A stretch of DNA of 64,000 nt. Source: Sphingomonas sp. BK580 (lineage in GTDB: Bacteria; Pseudomonadota; Alphaproteobacteria; Sphingomonadales; Sphingomonadaceae). The position numbers and the translations under genes were made by a program. Below are positions 8,880-21,282 of this stretch, in pieces (the first letter of the stretch is position 1; every line of letters starts with the position of its first letter). The notes beneath the pieces are model-generated. The model was not told the DNA's origin, ran no database searches, and saw nothing but the letters and a program-made list of their open reading frames with translations. The stretch lies in NCBI RefSeq assembly GCF_014194975.1, contig NZ_JACIAY010000005.1, positions 124,001 through 188,000 of the forward strand, read 5' to 3'.

Positions 8880-9809
8880 TCACAGCTTCTCGGTCAGCTC
8901 CGGCACGATCTTGAACAGGTCGCCGACCAGGCCGACGTCGGCGACCTGGAAGATGGGCGCGTCCTCGTCCTTGTTGATCGCGACGATGATCTTCGAGTCC
9001 TTCATCCCCGCGAGATGCTGGATCGCGCCCGAGATGCCGACCGCGACATAGACCTCCGGCGCGACGATCTTGCCGGTCTGGCCGACCTGATAGTCGTTGG
9101 GAACATAGCCCGCGTCGACCGCGGCGCGGCTCGCGCCCACCGCCGCGCCGAGCTTGTCGGCGAGCGGCTCGATCAGCTCGTGGAACTTCTCGCCCGAGCC
9201 GAGCGCGCGCCCGCCCGAGACGATCACGCGCGCGCTGGTCAGCTCGGGGCGGGTCAGCGCCGCGATCTCGGCGCCCTCGAAGGTCGCGAGCCCGGTGTCA
9301 CCGGTGGCCGCCACCGCCTCGATCATGCCGCTGCCGCCCTCCGCCGCCGCCTTCTCGAAGGCGGTGCCGCGCACCGTCAGCACCTTCTTGGCGTCGCGCG
9401 TCTGCACCGTGGCGATCGCGTTGCCGGCGTAGATCGGGCGCGTGAACGTGTCCTCGCCCTCGACCGAGAGCACGTCGCTGATCTGCATGACGTCGAGCAA
9501 AGCGGCGACGCGCGGCGCGAGCGCCTTGCCGGTGGTGGTGGCGGGCGCGACGAAGGCGTCGTGGTGCCCCATCAGCTCGACCGCCAGCGGCGCGACATTC
9601 TCGGCGAGCTGGTGCGCGTAGGCCGCGTCGTCGGCGACATGGACCTTGCCCACGCCAGCGATCTTCACGGCCGCCTGCGCGACGGCGTCGACCCCCTGCC
9701 CCGCGACCAGCAGGTGGACCTCGCCGAGCTTGGCCGCCGCGGTCACCGCGGAGAGCGTGGCGTCCTTGACGGACTGGCCGTCGTGCTCGACCCAAACCAG
9801 AGTCTTCAT
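8880..9809 (-). CDS. etfA: Electron transfer flavoprotein alpha subunit
   Basis: The FAD-carrying subunit of the ETF heterodimer, which takes electrons from acyl-CoA and other dehydrogenases and passes them to ETF:ubiquinone oxidoreductase. At 309 residues it is the usual size. The C-terminal FAD domain is plain: [20 protein letters not shown], the [20 protein letters not shown] stretch, and [21 protein letters not shown]. It follows etfB with an 11-bp gap and must be in the same operon. Confidence 0.97.
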   Translation of the reverse strand: MKTLVWVEHDGQSVKDATLSAVTAAAKLGEVHLLVAGQGVDAVAQAAVKIAGVGKVHVADDAAYAHQLAENVAPLAVELMGHHDAFVAPATTTGKALAPRVAALLDVMQISDVLSVEGEDTFTRPIYAGNAIATVQTRDAKKVLTVRGTAFEKAAAEGGSGMIEAVAATGDTGLATFEGAEIAALTRPELTSARVIVSGGRALGSGEKFHELIEPLADKLGAAVGASRAAVDAGYVPNDYQVGQTGKIVAPEVYVAVGISGAIQHLAGMKDSKIIVAINKDEDAPIFQVADVGLVGDLFKIVPELTEKL

Positions 9810-9820
9810 GCTGCGCTCCC

Positions 9821-10570
9821 TTACTTCGCGATGCCGAGCGACTTGAGCTTGCCCGCCAGCTCGTCGACGTCGGCGACCTTGACGCCCGCGGTGCGCTTGG
9901 CCGGCTCGGCCACCTTCACCGTGGTGAGCCGCGGCGCGACGTCGACGCCGATGTCGGCGGCGGTCTTGGTCGCGAGCGGCTTCGACTTGGCCTTCATGAT
10001 GTTGGGCAGCGAGGCGTAGCGCGGCTCGTTGAGGCGCAGGTCGGTCGTCACGATCGCGGGGAGCGTGTAGCGGTCGGTCTCGAGCCCGCCGTCGACCTCG
10101 CGCGTCACCGTCACCGCGTCGGCGCTCAGCTCCACCTTGGAGGCGAAGGTCGCCTGGCCCCAGCCGAGCAAGGCGGCGAGCATCTGGCCGGTCTGGTTGT
10201 TGTCGTCGTCGATCGCCTGCTTGCCGAGGATGACGAGCCGCGGCTGCTCCTCCTCGACGATCTTGGCGAGGATCTTGGCGACGCCGAGCGGCTCCACCTT
10301 GGTGTCGCTGGTGACCAGGATGGCGCGGTCCGCGCCCATCGCCAGCGCGGTGCGCAGCGTGTCCTGCGCCTTGGGCTCGCCGATCGAGACCGCGACGATC
10401 TCGGTGACGGTGCCCTTCTCCTTGAGCCGGATCGCTTCCTCGACCGCGATCTCGTCGAAGGGATTCATGCTCATCTTGACGTTGGCGAGGTCGACCCCCG
10501 AGCCGTCCGCCTTCACACGGGGTTTCACGTTATAGTCAAGCACGCGCTTGACCGGCACCAAGACCTTCAT
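9821..10570 (-). CDS. etfB: Electron transfer flavoprotein beta subunit
   Basis: The AMP-binding partner of EtfA. It has 249 residues, starting [20 protein letters not shown], with the family signature around [20 protein letters not shown] and [17 protein letters not shown]. It is the first gene of the etfBA operon. A 9-bp perfect dyad lies about 70-105 bp before its start (10641-10649 with 10667-10675) and could shape the 5' leader. Confidence 0.97.
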   Translation of the reverse strand: MKVLVPVKRVLDYNVKPRVKADGSGVDLANVKMSMNPFDEIAVEEAIRLKEKGTVTEIVAVSIGEPKAQDTLRTALAMGADRAILVTSDTKVEPLGVAKILAKIVEEEQPRLVILGKQAIDDDNNQTGQMLAALLGWGQATFASKVELSADAVTVTREVDGGLETDRYTLPAIVTTDLRLNEPRYASLPNIMKAKSKPLATKTAADIGVDVAPRLTTVKVAEPAKRTAGVKVADVDELAGKLKSLGIAK

Positions 10571-11029
10571 CAGCGTCCTTCCGATCCTGCGGTCGGGGCA
10601 CGCGTTCGCGGCCCCGGTCTGGGCTCCACATGGCGGTTTTCCGCGCTTTTCGCAAGTTCAGTACGGAAAGCGCGGTTGCCGTAGCGGCAGCAATCGCGGC
10701 GTCAACGCGCGGGGCGCGGACATGGTGTCCGGGGCGGGTGATTTTCGCGTCGTGCCGCGGCTGAGGTGGCAGGGTCCCGCTTCTTGCATCGCCCCACTAC
10801 AGGGAGAGCGACCACCCCGGCCTAGCTAGTCACCACCCCGGCGAGCGCCGGGTCCAGGTGGGTGGTCCTCGGTCGAACGAGCGAGGCGCGTCGTCACGTG
10901 GGCCTTCCCACCTGGACCCCGGCGTCCGCCGGGGTGGTCAGGAAAGGCGAGGCGCCCCTCAACGTCATCCCGGACCAAGTCCCAGACGATGGGGGCGGGC
11001 GGCGCCACCGGGCGCCGCCCCCTCACGCC
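10571..11029. other. Intergenic region, sucC end / etfB start
   Basis: A 459-bp gap. It holds a 9-bp perfect inverted repeat CCGCGCTTT/AAAGCGCGG (10641-10675) in the etfB leader, a small CGGACA-TGG-TGTCCG dyad near 10717-10731, and the palindromic element at 10832-10938. I see no coding potential and no RNA gene. Confidence 0.5.
10832..10938. repeat. Dispersed palindromic element, CCCC-arm variant copy 2
   Basis: Outer arms ACCACCCCGGCG and CGCCGGGGTGGT are inverse of one another, and inner arms TCCAGGTGGG and CCCACCTGGA are exact inverses. The left hairpin is CCCCGGCGAGCGCCGGG and the right is CCCCGGCGTCCGCCGGGG. It lies 90 bp beyond the end of sucC. Confidence 0.75.
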
Positions 11030-12229
<1,200 letters not shown>

Positions 12230-12735
12230 GCGCGGTCTCCGAGACAGCAGGACAGACTAGACTGGAGCGTGCCTTAGGCGCTTGCGGCGGGGGAATCCAC
12301 CCCGGGGTTGCGGTTTATGGAAGGCTCATCGCAGTTGCGAGGCGATAGCATTAGACTCGATGTGCGAGGCGGCGGGAGCGTGTAGGCTCTAATCGGTGGA
12401 GGCTGTGAACCGTGTCCGGCGAGCCGGGGTTCCACTGCCGCACCGTAGCCGCCTTGCCACCGCTAGTGTCGTGCGGGCCACCTCCGCGAGGCCGTACCCA
12501 AATTGTTCATTGTCGCGGCAGCGGACCACCCCAGCCGTCATCCCGGGCTCGACCCGGGATCCATGGTGCCGCGCGCGCTGCCGGCGTTACTCTTGCGGAG
12601 ACATGGATCCGGCTCAAGGCCGGGATGACGGGAGAGGTGCCGGAGGCGCCCCACTCGTCGCAGCGCTTCTCCGGACAGCGATGACAGATTCACCCGCCAA
12701 GTCGCCGCGCCTTTGCGGTTGCCGATCTGTTCCGC
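12230..12735. other. Divergent intergenic region, sucC / helicase
   Basis: A 506-bp gap holding the sucC promoter and leader on the minus strand and the helicase promoter on the plus strand. The 12380-12480 part is rich in short G/C complementary segments but matches no tRNA or riboswitch pattern I know. The palindromic element at 12537-12630 follows. No gene seen. Confidence 0.45.
12537..12630. repeat. Dispersed palindromic element, GTCATCCCGG family copy 1
   Basis: Left arm CGTCATCCCGGGCTCGACCC and right arm GGCTCAAGGCCGGGATGACG, with inner GGATCCATG / CATGGATCC as a second exact inverse pair. Related copies lie at 32402-32498 and 34977-35062, and a compact one at 22751-22793. Confidence 0.75.
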
Positions 12736-15495
12736 GTGGCGCACAGCGAGCGCGTGACGTCGCCCTTCCCCGCGCTGCCGCACCCCGCGCTCCATGCCAG
12801 CCACTCGGGCGTGTGGGTGGCGCATGCCGGCGAGACGCGCGCGCTGTCGCGCGGGGAGGCGATCCGGCTCGCCGCCGACACGCCGGTGATCCTGCTCAAC
12901 GCTCCGCTGGTGGCGCAGCGGCTCGGCTATGCCGAGCTGTCGGGGCTCGACCTCCTCGAGCTGTTCGCCTTCCTCCACCCCGCGCGCTTCGCGGTGCCGA
13001 CGCCGCGCGGGATCGCGCAGGTGACCGGACTCGACGCGCCCGCGCGCGACGAGGACGTCGCCGCTTTCCTCGCCGAGGCGGCCGAGCGGCTGCTCGACGT
13101 GACGCAGGCGAGCGACTGGCCCGAGCATGAGGGCGCCTGGACCGCGGCGCAGTCGCTCACCCGCGCGCGCTGGCCCTGGGCGCCGATCGTCGCCCCGCGG
13201 ATCGCCAAACCGGCGCAGCACGAGCGCTGGCTGTTCTCGCGCCTGCCCGAGTGGCAGGAGGCAGCCCCGCGGCCCGCGCCGCGCGCGGTGACGCTCGACG
13301 ACGCCGCGGTGCTCGACCGGCTCGCGACGCTGGTGGGCAGCGGCGCCGAGCTGCGCACCGGTCAGCGCGCCTATGCCGCCGCCGCGGCGGCCGCCTTCGC
13401 GCCACGCATGGCGCGCGACATGCCCAACCTGGTGCTCGCCGAGGCGGGGACCGGGATCGGCAAGACCTTGGGCTATCTCGCCCCCGCCAGCCTGTGGGCC
13501 GAGCAGGCCGGCGGTGCGGTGTGGATCTCCACCTATACCAAGGCGCTCCAGCGCCAGCTCGGGCACGAGACGCGGCGGCTCCACCCCGATCGCGCGGTGC
13601 GCAAGGCGCGCGTGGTGACTCGCAAGGGGCGCGAGAACTATCTCTGCCTGCTCAACCTCGAGGACGCGCTCCAGGGCGGTTTCGCCGGGCGCGCCGCGAT
13701 CCTGGCGCATCTGGTGGCGCGCTGGGCGGCGTACAGCGACGACGGCGACATGGTCGGAGGCGACCTGCCCGGCTGGCTCGTCACGCTGTTCCGCCGCAAC
13801 GGCTCGGCGGCGCTGACCGACCGGCGCGGCGAGTGCGTCTACGCCGGTTGCCCGCACTATCGCCGCTGCTTCATCGAGCGCGCGGCTCGCGCCTCGGCCG
13901 AGGCCGACCTCGTCATCGCCAACCACGCCTTGGTGATGGTCAACGCCGCGCGCGGGCGCGAGACCGCGACCCGGCCAACGCGCTACGTGTTCGACGAGGG
14001 GCACCACCTGTTTGACGCCGCCGACGCGATGTTCGGCACCGCGCTGACCGGTCAGGAGACGATCGAGCTGCGCCGCTGGATCGTCGGCCCCGAGGGCAAC
14101 GCGCGCGGGCGGCGGCGCGGGCTCCAGGCGCGACTGTCCGACCTCGCCAGCTACGACGAGCAGGGCGCGCGCGCGATCACCGAGATCGTCGCCGCGGCAG
14201 GGGCGCTCGCGGCCGACGGCTGGCTCCAGCGAGTCGCCGAGGGGCAGCCGTTCGGCGCGGTCGAGACGCTGCTCGCGGCGGTGCGCGGACTCGCCTACGC
14301 GCGCGCCGAGCAGGACGCCGACGCGGGCTACGGACTAGAGACCGAGCTGGCCGAGCCCACTCCCGAGCTGATCGAGGCCGCGGCAGCCGCCGCGCACGCG
14401 CTCGACTCGCTGGTGCGACCGATGGTGGCACTGGGGAAAAGGCTGGAGGCGGTGCTCGCCGACGCGCCCGACTGGATGGACGCGCCCGCGCGCGCGCGGG
14501 TCGAGGGCGCGATCGCCTCACTCGGCTGGCGCGCCGAGACCGTCGCGGCGTGGCTGGCGCTGCTCGCGCGCGTCGGTGGGCCGGCCGACCCGCGCCACGT
14601 CGACTGGCTCGCGGTCGAGCGCGGCGAGGGGCGCGAGTACGACATCGGGCTGCACCGCCGCTGGCTCGACCCGACCCTCCCCTTCGCCGAGACGGTGCTC
14701 AAGCCGGCGCACGGCGCGCTCGTCACCTCGGCGACGCTGACCGCGGGGGGCGACTGGGAGACCGCCGAGGCGCGCGTCGGCGCGCCGCACCTCCAGCGCG
14801 CGCCCGGCCGCTTCACCGCCCCGAGCCCGTTCGACTACGCGCGCAACGCCGAGGTGGTGATCGTCACCGACGTGAAGCGCGGCGACGTGCCAGCGCTCGC
14901 CAACGCCTACGCGCGGCTGATCGAGGCGTCGGGCGGCGGCGTGCTCGGGCTGTTCACCGCGATCCGGCGGCTGCGGGCGGTGCACGCGCGCGTCGCCGAT
15001 CGGCTCGCGCGCGCCGGGCTGCCGCTCCACGCGCAGCACGTCGACCCGATCGACACGGGGACGCTGGTCGACATCTTCCGCGACGATCCCCACGCCAGCC
15101 TGCTCGGCACCGACGCGCTGCGCGACGGCGTCGACGTGCCCGGCCAGTCGCTGCGGCTGGTGGTGATGGAGGGCGTGCCCTGGCCCAAGCCGACCGTGCT
15201 CCACGCCGCGCGCCGGCTCGCGGGTGGCGGCAGCGCCTATGACGACCGCATCGTGCGTGCGCGGCTGGCGCAGGCGTTCGGGCGGCTGATCCGGCGCGGC
15301 GACGACGCGGGAATGTTCGTGCTGCTGTCAGCGGCGATGCCGTCGCGGCTGCTCGACGCCTTCCCGCCGGGGATCCGAGTGTCCCGCGTGCCGCTCGACG
15401 AGGCGGTGAACCGCGTGCGGCAGCGGCTTTCCACGGCGGGACCGATCGGGCATGAGGCCGGCCTCGACGACGCCCGAGCGGAGCTGCCCGAATGA
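12736..15495 (+). CDS. DinG-like ATP-dependent DNA helicase
   Basis: Superfamily 2, XPD-like 5'-3' DNA helicase. Walker A is LAEAGTGIGKTLGYLAPA (about residue 235) and Walker B is VFDEGHHLF. Four cysteines around CVYAGCPHYRRCF (between motifs I and II) match the iron-sulfur cluster of DinG/XPD. The C-terminal motif VI is LAQAFGRLIRRGDD. Residues 50-130 (VILLNAPLVAQRLGYAELSG, LDLLELFAFLHP) resemble the middle of a DEDDh exonuclease domain but lack the acidic residues. The start is uncertain: GTG 12736 is the longest option and GTG 12754 (MTSPFPALPHPAL) is equally credible; neither has a strong ribosome site. It overlaps the phosphatase gene by 4 nt. Confidence 0.88.
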   Translation: MAHSERVTSPFPALPHPALHASHSGVWVAHAGETRALSRGEAIRLAADTPVILLNAPLVAQRLGYAELSGLDLLELFAFLHPARFAVPTPRGIAQVTGLDAPARDEDVAAFLAEAAERLLDVTQASDWPEHEGAWTAAQSLTRARWPWAPIVAPRIAKPAQHERWLFSRLPEWQEAAPRPAPRAVTLDDAAVLDRLATLVGSGAELRTGQRAYAAAAAAAFAPRMARDMPNLVLAEAGTGIGKTLGYLAPASLWAEQAGGAVWISTYTKALQRQLGHETRRLHPDRAVRKARVVTRKGRENYLCLLNLEDALQGGFAGRAAILAHLVARWAAYSDDGDMVGGDLPGWLVTLFRRNGSAALTDRRGECVYAGCPHYRRCFIERAARASAEADLVIANHALVMVNAARGRETATRPTRYVFDEGHHLFDAADAMFGTALTGQETIELRRWIVGPEGNARGRRRGLQARLSDLASYDEQGARAITEIVAAAGALAADGWLQRVAEGQPFGAVETLLAAVRGLAYARAEQDADAGYGLETELAEPTPELIEAAAAAAHALDSLVRPMVALGKRLEAVLADAPDWMDAPARARVEGAIASLGWRAETVAAWLALLARVGGPADPRHVDWLAVERGEGREYDIGLHRRWLDPTLPFAETVLKPAHGALVTSATLTAGGDWETAEARVGAPHLQRAPGRFTAPSPFDYARNAEVVIVTDVKRGDVPALANAYARLIEASGGGVLGLFTAIRRLRAVHARVADRLARAGLPLHAQHVDPIDTGTLVDIFRDDPHASLLGTDALRDGVDVPGQSLRLVVMEGVPWPKPTVLHAARRLAGGGSAYDDRIVRARLAQAFGRLIRRGDDAGMFVLLSAAMPSRLLDAFPPGIRVSRVPLDEAVNRVRQRLSTAGPIGHEAGLDDARAELPE

Positions 15496-16031
15496 AGACG
15501 CTGACGCTGCTGCGCCACGCCAAGTCGGGCTGGGACGACGCCGTGCCGCGCGACCTGGACCGCCCGCTCAACCCGAAGGGCCGCCGCGCCGCCCAGGCGA
15601 TGGGGCGCGAGATCAAGGCGATGGGGCTCGACTTCGACCGCGTGATCGCCTCCCCCGCGGTGCGGGTTCGCGAGACGATCGAGGAGGCCGAGCGCGGGCT
15701 CGGCCGCGCGCTCGCGCCCGAGTGGGACCGGCGGCTGTATCTCGCCTCGGCGGCGACGCTGCTCGACGTGGTGCACGAGCAGGACGACGGCGCGGAGACG
15801 CTGCTGCTGGTCGGCCACAATCCCGGACTGGAGGAGCTGGTGCTCGCGCTGGTGCCCGACGCGCCGGGCGGGCTGCGCGACGCGGTGGAGGAGAAATATC
15901 CCACCGCGACGCTGGCCGAGATGACCTTCGCGGTCGACGGCTGGCGCGAGGTCGCGCGCGGCGGCGCGACGCTGACGCGCTTCGTCCGCCCGCGCGACGT
16001 CGACGCGACGCTGGGGCCGGACGGGGAATAG
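15492..16031 (+). CDS. SixA-like histidine phosphatase
   Basis: A 179-residue branch-1 histidine phosphatase. The phosphate pocket motif LLRHAKSGWDD is at residues 6-16 (RHA in place of the usual RHG, as in SixA), and the second histidine is in LLLVGHNPGLEELV. SixA removes phosphate from phosphohistidine proteins; this one has no visible phosphorelay partner nearby. Its ATG overlaps the stop of the helicase gene (ATGA), so it is translated with it. Confidence 0.85.
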   Translation: MKTLTLLRHAKSGWDDAVPRDLDRPLNPKGRRAAQAMGREIKAMGLDFDRVIASPAVRVRETIEEAERGLGRALAPEWDRRLYLASAATLLDVVHEQDDGAETLLLVGHNPGLEELVLALVPDAPGGLRDAVEEKYPTATLAEMTFAVDGWREVARGGATLTRFVRPRDVDATLGPDGE

Positions 16032-16341
16032 GGGTTCGTCGGACGAGGCGTGAGATCCTCCCCTGTAAGGGGAGGTGGCAGGCCGCAGGCCTGACGGAGG
16101 GATGTCGCCGGTCGCGAGTTCAGCGACGCTCGCGGGCCGGGTGACCCCTCCGTCGCGCTACGCGCGCCACCTTCCCTGGCAGGGGAGGATCGAGCCGCGT
16201 CGACCCAGTGTTTCCCCTTCCCGCGAAAGGGGAGCATCTGGCGGTCCACTAAAGCCCGCGTGCATGCGGCGCATGCGCTTCTTTATTCCCCATCGACGAA
16301 GTCGGCTTTTACAAGCACATTGATCGTAGAGGGGAGTCTCC
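16032..16341. other. Intergenic region before the TonB receptor
   Basis: A 310-bp gap. Most of it is the palindromic element at 16054-16190. The last 100 bp should hold the promoter of the receptor-sulfatase operon; a GAGGGGAG ribosome site ends 5 nt before the ATG at 16342. No further gene seen. Confidence 0.5.
16054..16190. repeat. Dispersed palindromic element, CCTCCCC family copy 2
   Basis: GATCCTCCCCTGTAAGGGGAGG at the left and CCTGGCAGGGGAGGATC at the right share inverse ends GATCCTCCCCT / AGGGGAGGATC. The inner arms GACGGAGGG and CCCTCCGTC are exact inverses, and inner GCAGGCCGCAGGCCTG forms its own hairpin. Confidence 0.7.
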
Positions 16342-18690
<2,349 letters not shown>

Positions 18691-18692
18691 CG

Positions 18693-20252
18693 ATGGCGGA
18701 GGACACGAGCCGACGCGGCGTGCTGCTGGCGGGGACCGGCGGCGCGTTCGGGCTGTACAGCTGGGCGGCGGGCGCGGCGGAGGCGGCGACGCCCGCGCCG
18801 CGCCGCTCGCGCCGGCTCGCGCGCGTGCCGGGCACGAAGCCGCGCAACATCCTGTTCGTGCTGACCGACGACCATCGCTACGACGCGATGGGCTTCATGA
18901 AGGCGCAGGATTTCGGCGACACGCCGACGCTCGATCGGCTGGCGCGCGAGGGCACGCACTTCCGCAACGCCTTCGTCACCACCGCGCTGTGCTCGCCGAG
19001 CCGCGCCTCGATCTTCACCGGGTTGTACGCACACCAGCATAAGGTGGTCGACAACAACCACCCGATCCCGCCCGGGCTGGTCTATTATCCCGAGTATCTC
19101 CAGGCCGCCGGCTACGACACCGCCTTCATCGGCAAGTGGCACATGGGCGAGGAGGGCGACTCGCCCCAGCCCGGCTTCGACCGCTGGGTCAGTTTCCGCG
19201 GCCAGGGCAGCTACCTGCCCGAGGCGAACGGGCTCAACGTCGACGGGCGCAAGGTGCCGCAGAAGGGCTATATCACCGACGAGCTGACCGAGTACGCGCT
19301 CGACTGGCTCGGCGAGCGGCCCAGGGGCAAGCCGTGGATGATGCACCTCGCGCACAAGGCGGTGCATTCCGAGTTCATCCCGGCCGAGCGCCACAAGGGC
19401 CGCTACGACAAGGAGACCTTCCGCTACCCGGCGTCGATGAAGCCCGGAGTCGCGGGGCGGCCGATGTGGGTCGAGAACCAGCGCAACAGCTGGCACGGCG
19501 TCGGCTACCCCTATCACGGCACGCTCGACATCGGCGACTATTACAAGCGCTACATGGAGACGCTGCTCGCGGTGGACGAGGGGCTGGCGCGGATCATGGA
19601 CCTGCTCGAGCGCCGCGGCGAGCTCGATGACACGCTGATCCTCTACATGGGGGACAACGGCTTCATGTTCGGCGAGCACGGGCTGATCGACAAGCGCGCG
19701 GCGTACGAGGAGTCGATGCGCGTGCCGATGCTGGCGCGCTGTCCGTCGCTGTTCCCCGCCGGCAGCGTGGTGGAACAGGTGGTCGCCAACATCGACGTCG
19801 CGCCGACCATGCTCGCCGCCGCCGGGCTGCGCGCGCCCGCGGACATGGCGGGCGCGAACATGCTGCCGCTGGCGCGCGGCGGCGCGGTGCCGTGGCGGAG
19901 CGAGCTGCTCTACGAATATTACTGGGAGCGCAACTTCCCGCAGACCCCGACCGTCCACGCGCTCCGCGAGGATCGGTACAAGTACATGCACTTTCACGGC
20001 ATCTGGGACCTGGACGAGCTGTACGACCTCGCCGCCGACCCGCACGAGAGCGACAATCTGCTCGCGCGCCCCGGCCACGAGGATCTGGCCGCGCGGATGA
20101 GCACCAAGCTGTTCGCGCTGCTGGAGACGACCGGCGGCATGGCGATCCCGCTCAGCGCCGACGCGGGCGTGCGCAACGACCTGCGCGATCCCAGGGGGCC
20201 GCGCCAGGCGCCCTTCCCGCCCGGCTTCTTCCGCCCGCCTACCACCGGCTAG
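18693..20252 (+). CDS. Exported type I sulfatase
   Basis: A 519-residue formylglycine-dependent sulfatase. The catalytic CSPSR is at residues 100-104, within TTALCSPSRASIFTGLYAHQ, where Cys100 would be converted to formylglycine. Metal ligands are in NILFVLTDDHRYDAMG (D59, D60) and YMGDNGFMFGEHGL. The N-terminus TSRRGVLLAGTGGAFGLYSW looks like a twin-arginine signal. GKWHMGE is another sulfatase core motif. The close link to the TonB receptor suggests joint uptake and desulfation. A formylglycine-generating enzyme is not in the window. Confidence 0.93.
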   Translation: MAEDTSRRGVLLAGTGGAFGLYSWAAGAAEAATPAPRRSRRLARVPGTKPRNILFVLTDDHRYDAMGFMKAQDFGDTPTLDRLAREGTHFRNAFVTTALCSPSRASIFTGLYAHQHKVVDNNHPIPPGLVYYPEYLQAAGYDTAFIGKWHMGEEGDSPQPGFDRWVSFRGQGSYLPEANGLNVDGRKVPQKGYITDELTEYALDWLGERPRGKPWMMHLAHKAVHSEFIPAERHKGRYDKETFRYPASMKPGVAGRPMWVENQRNSWHGVGYPYHGTLDIGDYYKRYMETLLAVDEGLARIMDLLERRGELDDTLILYMGDNGFMFGEHGLIDKRAAYEESMRVPMLARCPSLFPAGSVVEQVVANIDVAPTMLAAAGLRAPADMAGANMLPLARGGAVPWRSELLYEYYWERNFPQTPTVHALREDRYKYMHFHGIWDLDELYDLAADPHESDNLLARPGHEDLAARMSTKLFALLETTGGMAIPLSADAGVRNDLRDPRGPRQAPFPPGFFRPPTTG

Positions 20253-20277
20253 CGTCCGATCGATCGAAGCTGAGGCG

Positions 20278-20352
20278 GGCTCCAGCGAAGGTGGAGCTTA
20301 GCGAGCCGGGAAGCGCGTTCGTGGCCCCGGGTCCCTGCTTGCGCAGGAGCAC
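20278..20352. repeat. Dispersed palindromic element, family A copy 2
   Basis: Starts GGCTCC and ends GGAGCAC. The right half (GCGTTCGTGGCCCCGGGTCC, then GCGCAGGAGCACGCTCGTG) matches copy 1 at 2651-2726 almost base for base, so the two copies clearly share an origin. Confidence 0.7.
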
Positions 20353-20462
20353 GCTCGTGCTCTGGGCGTGGCGATCGCCGTCGAACCGCACCATAACGGG
20401 GCATCTCGCCGCGCCGGGTGACGCGAAACTGTAAAAAGGTTCCCTCGCGTCAGCCTGCCTGC

Positions 20463-20502
20463 CCCAATTGGGCTGGAAATTTTATTGCCGAGTTGCTATA
20501 AG
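20463..20502 (+). promoter_or_regulatory. Putative carD promoter region
   Basis: TATAAG at 20497-20502 preceded by C is the best -10 candidate upstream of carD. A perfect CCCAATTGGG palindrome lies at 20463-20472. No strong -35 is found at 17 bp. Confidence 0.35.
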
Positions 20503-20638
20503 AGACCGGCACGGGCGCATTCGTTCTCGCGTCCCTGGAGACGTCAAACCTTCTGCTCCCCTCGTTAGTCCGTTCCGCGGTGCTTGCCGGCGCGGGTCGC
20601 AGCGGGCTGCGGGAGCCCTAACATTGGAAAGGCCTCCT

Positions 20639-21172
20639 ATGGCTGCCAAGGCTCTGCATTTCGATGTCGGTGACTATGTCGTCTATCCCAAGCACGGGGT
20701 CGGCCGTGTGATCGAGCTGCAGAAACAGGAGATCGCGGGCATGCAGCTGGAGCTGTACGTGCTGCGCTTCGAGAAGGAGCGCATGACGCTGCGCGTCCCC
20801 ACCAACAAGGCCGAGTCGGTCGGCATGCGCAAGCTCTCGTCGGACAAGACGATGCGCGAGGCGATGGAGACGCTCAAGGGCAAGCCCAAGGTCAAGCGCA
20901 CGATGTGGTCGCGCCGCGCGCAGGAATATGAGGCGAAGATCAACTCGGGCGACCTCGTCTCGATCGCCGAGGTGGTGCGCGACCTGTTCCGCGCCGACGA
21001 CCAGCCCGAGCAGAGCTATTCCGAGCGCCAGATCTTCGAGGGCGCGTGCAGCCGCCTCGCGCGCGAGCTCGCCGCGATGGAGCAGATCGACGAGCCCGCC
21101 GCGCAGGAGAAGATCCTCGAGATCCTGCGCAAGGCCGCGGCGATCTACAACAAGGACAAGGTGCCGGCGTAA
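20639..21172 (+). CDS. carD: CarD family transcription regulator
   Basis: A 177-residue CarD/CdnL-type protein. These bind the RNA polymerase beta subunit and promoter DNA and stabilise open complexes, often at rRNA and stress genes. The N-terminal Tudor-like RNAP-interaction domain is clear (FDVGDYVVYPKHGVGRVIEL, then YVLRFEKERMTLRVP). The helical DNA-binding part includes MWSRRAQEYEAKINSGDL and ACSRLARELAAMEQIDE. The ATG at 20639 follows an AAAGG-containing site; upstream in-frame codons are leader, not protein. A strong terminator follows. Confidence 0.95.
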   Translation: MAAKALHFDVGDYVVYPKHGVGRVIELQKQEIAGMQLELYVLRFEKERMTLRVPTNKAESVGMRKLSSDKTMREAMETLKGKPKVKRTMWSRRAQEYEAKINSGDLVSIAEVVRDLFRADDQPEQSYSERQIFEGACSRLARELAAMEQIDEPAAQEKILEILRKAAAIYNKDKVPA

Positions 21173-21197
21173 GCCGCCGCATCGGGTCGGATGGCGA

Positions 21198-21224
21198 GGG
21201 GCGGTCCGTGGGGCCGCCCCTTTT
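21198..21224 (+). terminator. Rho-independent terminator of carD
   Basis: GGGGCGGTCC and GGGCCGCCCC form a 10-bp stem (one G-U pair) with a GTG loop, followed by TTTT. It starts 25 bp after the carD stop. Confidence 0.85.
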
Positions 21225-21282
21225 CGTTTGCGCGTCTCTCCCTCGTGTATTAGTATTGCAATACACGTAGGGGAGAACGGAC

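Larger units (their letters stand above)
20253..20638. other. Intergenic region before carD
   Basis: A 386-bp gap after the sulfatase. It contains the palindromic element at 20278-20352, then a carD promoter region with a CTATAAG -10-like box (20496-20502) and an unusually long leader of about 130 nt before the carD ATG at 20639. No other gene seen. Confidence 0.5.

Noticed and set aside
7259..8914. 551-codon plus-strand frame opposite the FAD oxidoreductase
   Set aside because: Exact mirror of a recognised flavoprotein and rich in Arg/His/Asp/Val; no family motifs.
12380..12480. Possible structured RNA or tRNA-like segment
   Set aside because: It contains GGTTCCACTG and many G/C complementary pieces, but no cloverleaf, no consistent T-arm and no riboswitch core could be built.
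12681..12740. ATG at 12681 as the helicase start
   Set aside because: It is in a different frame; the helicase frame has a stop at 12682-12684, so the start must be downstream, at a GTG.
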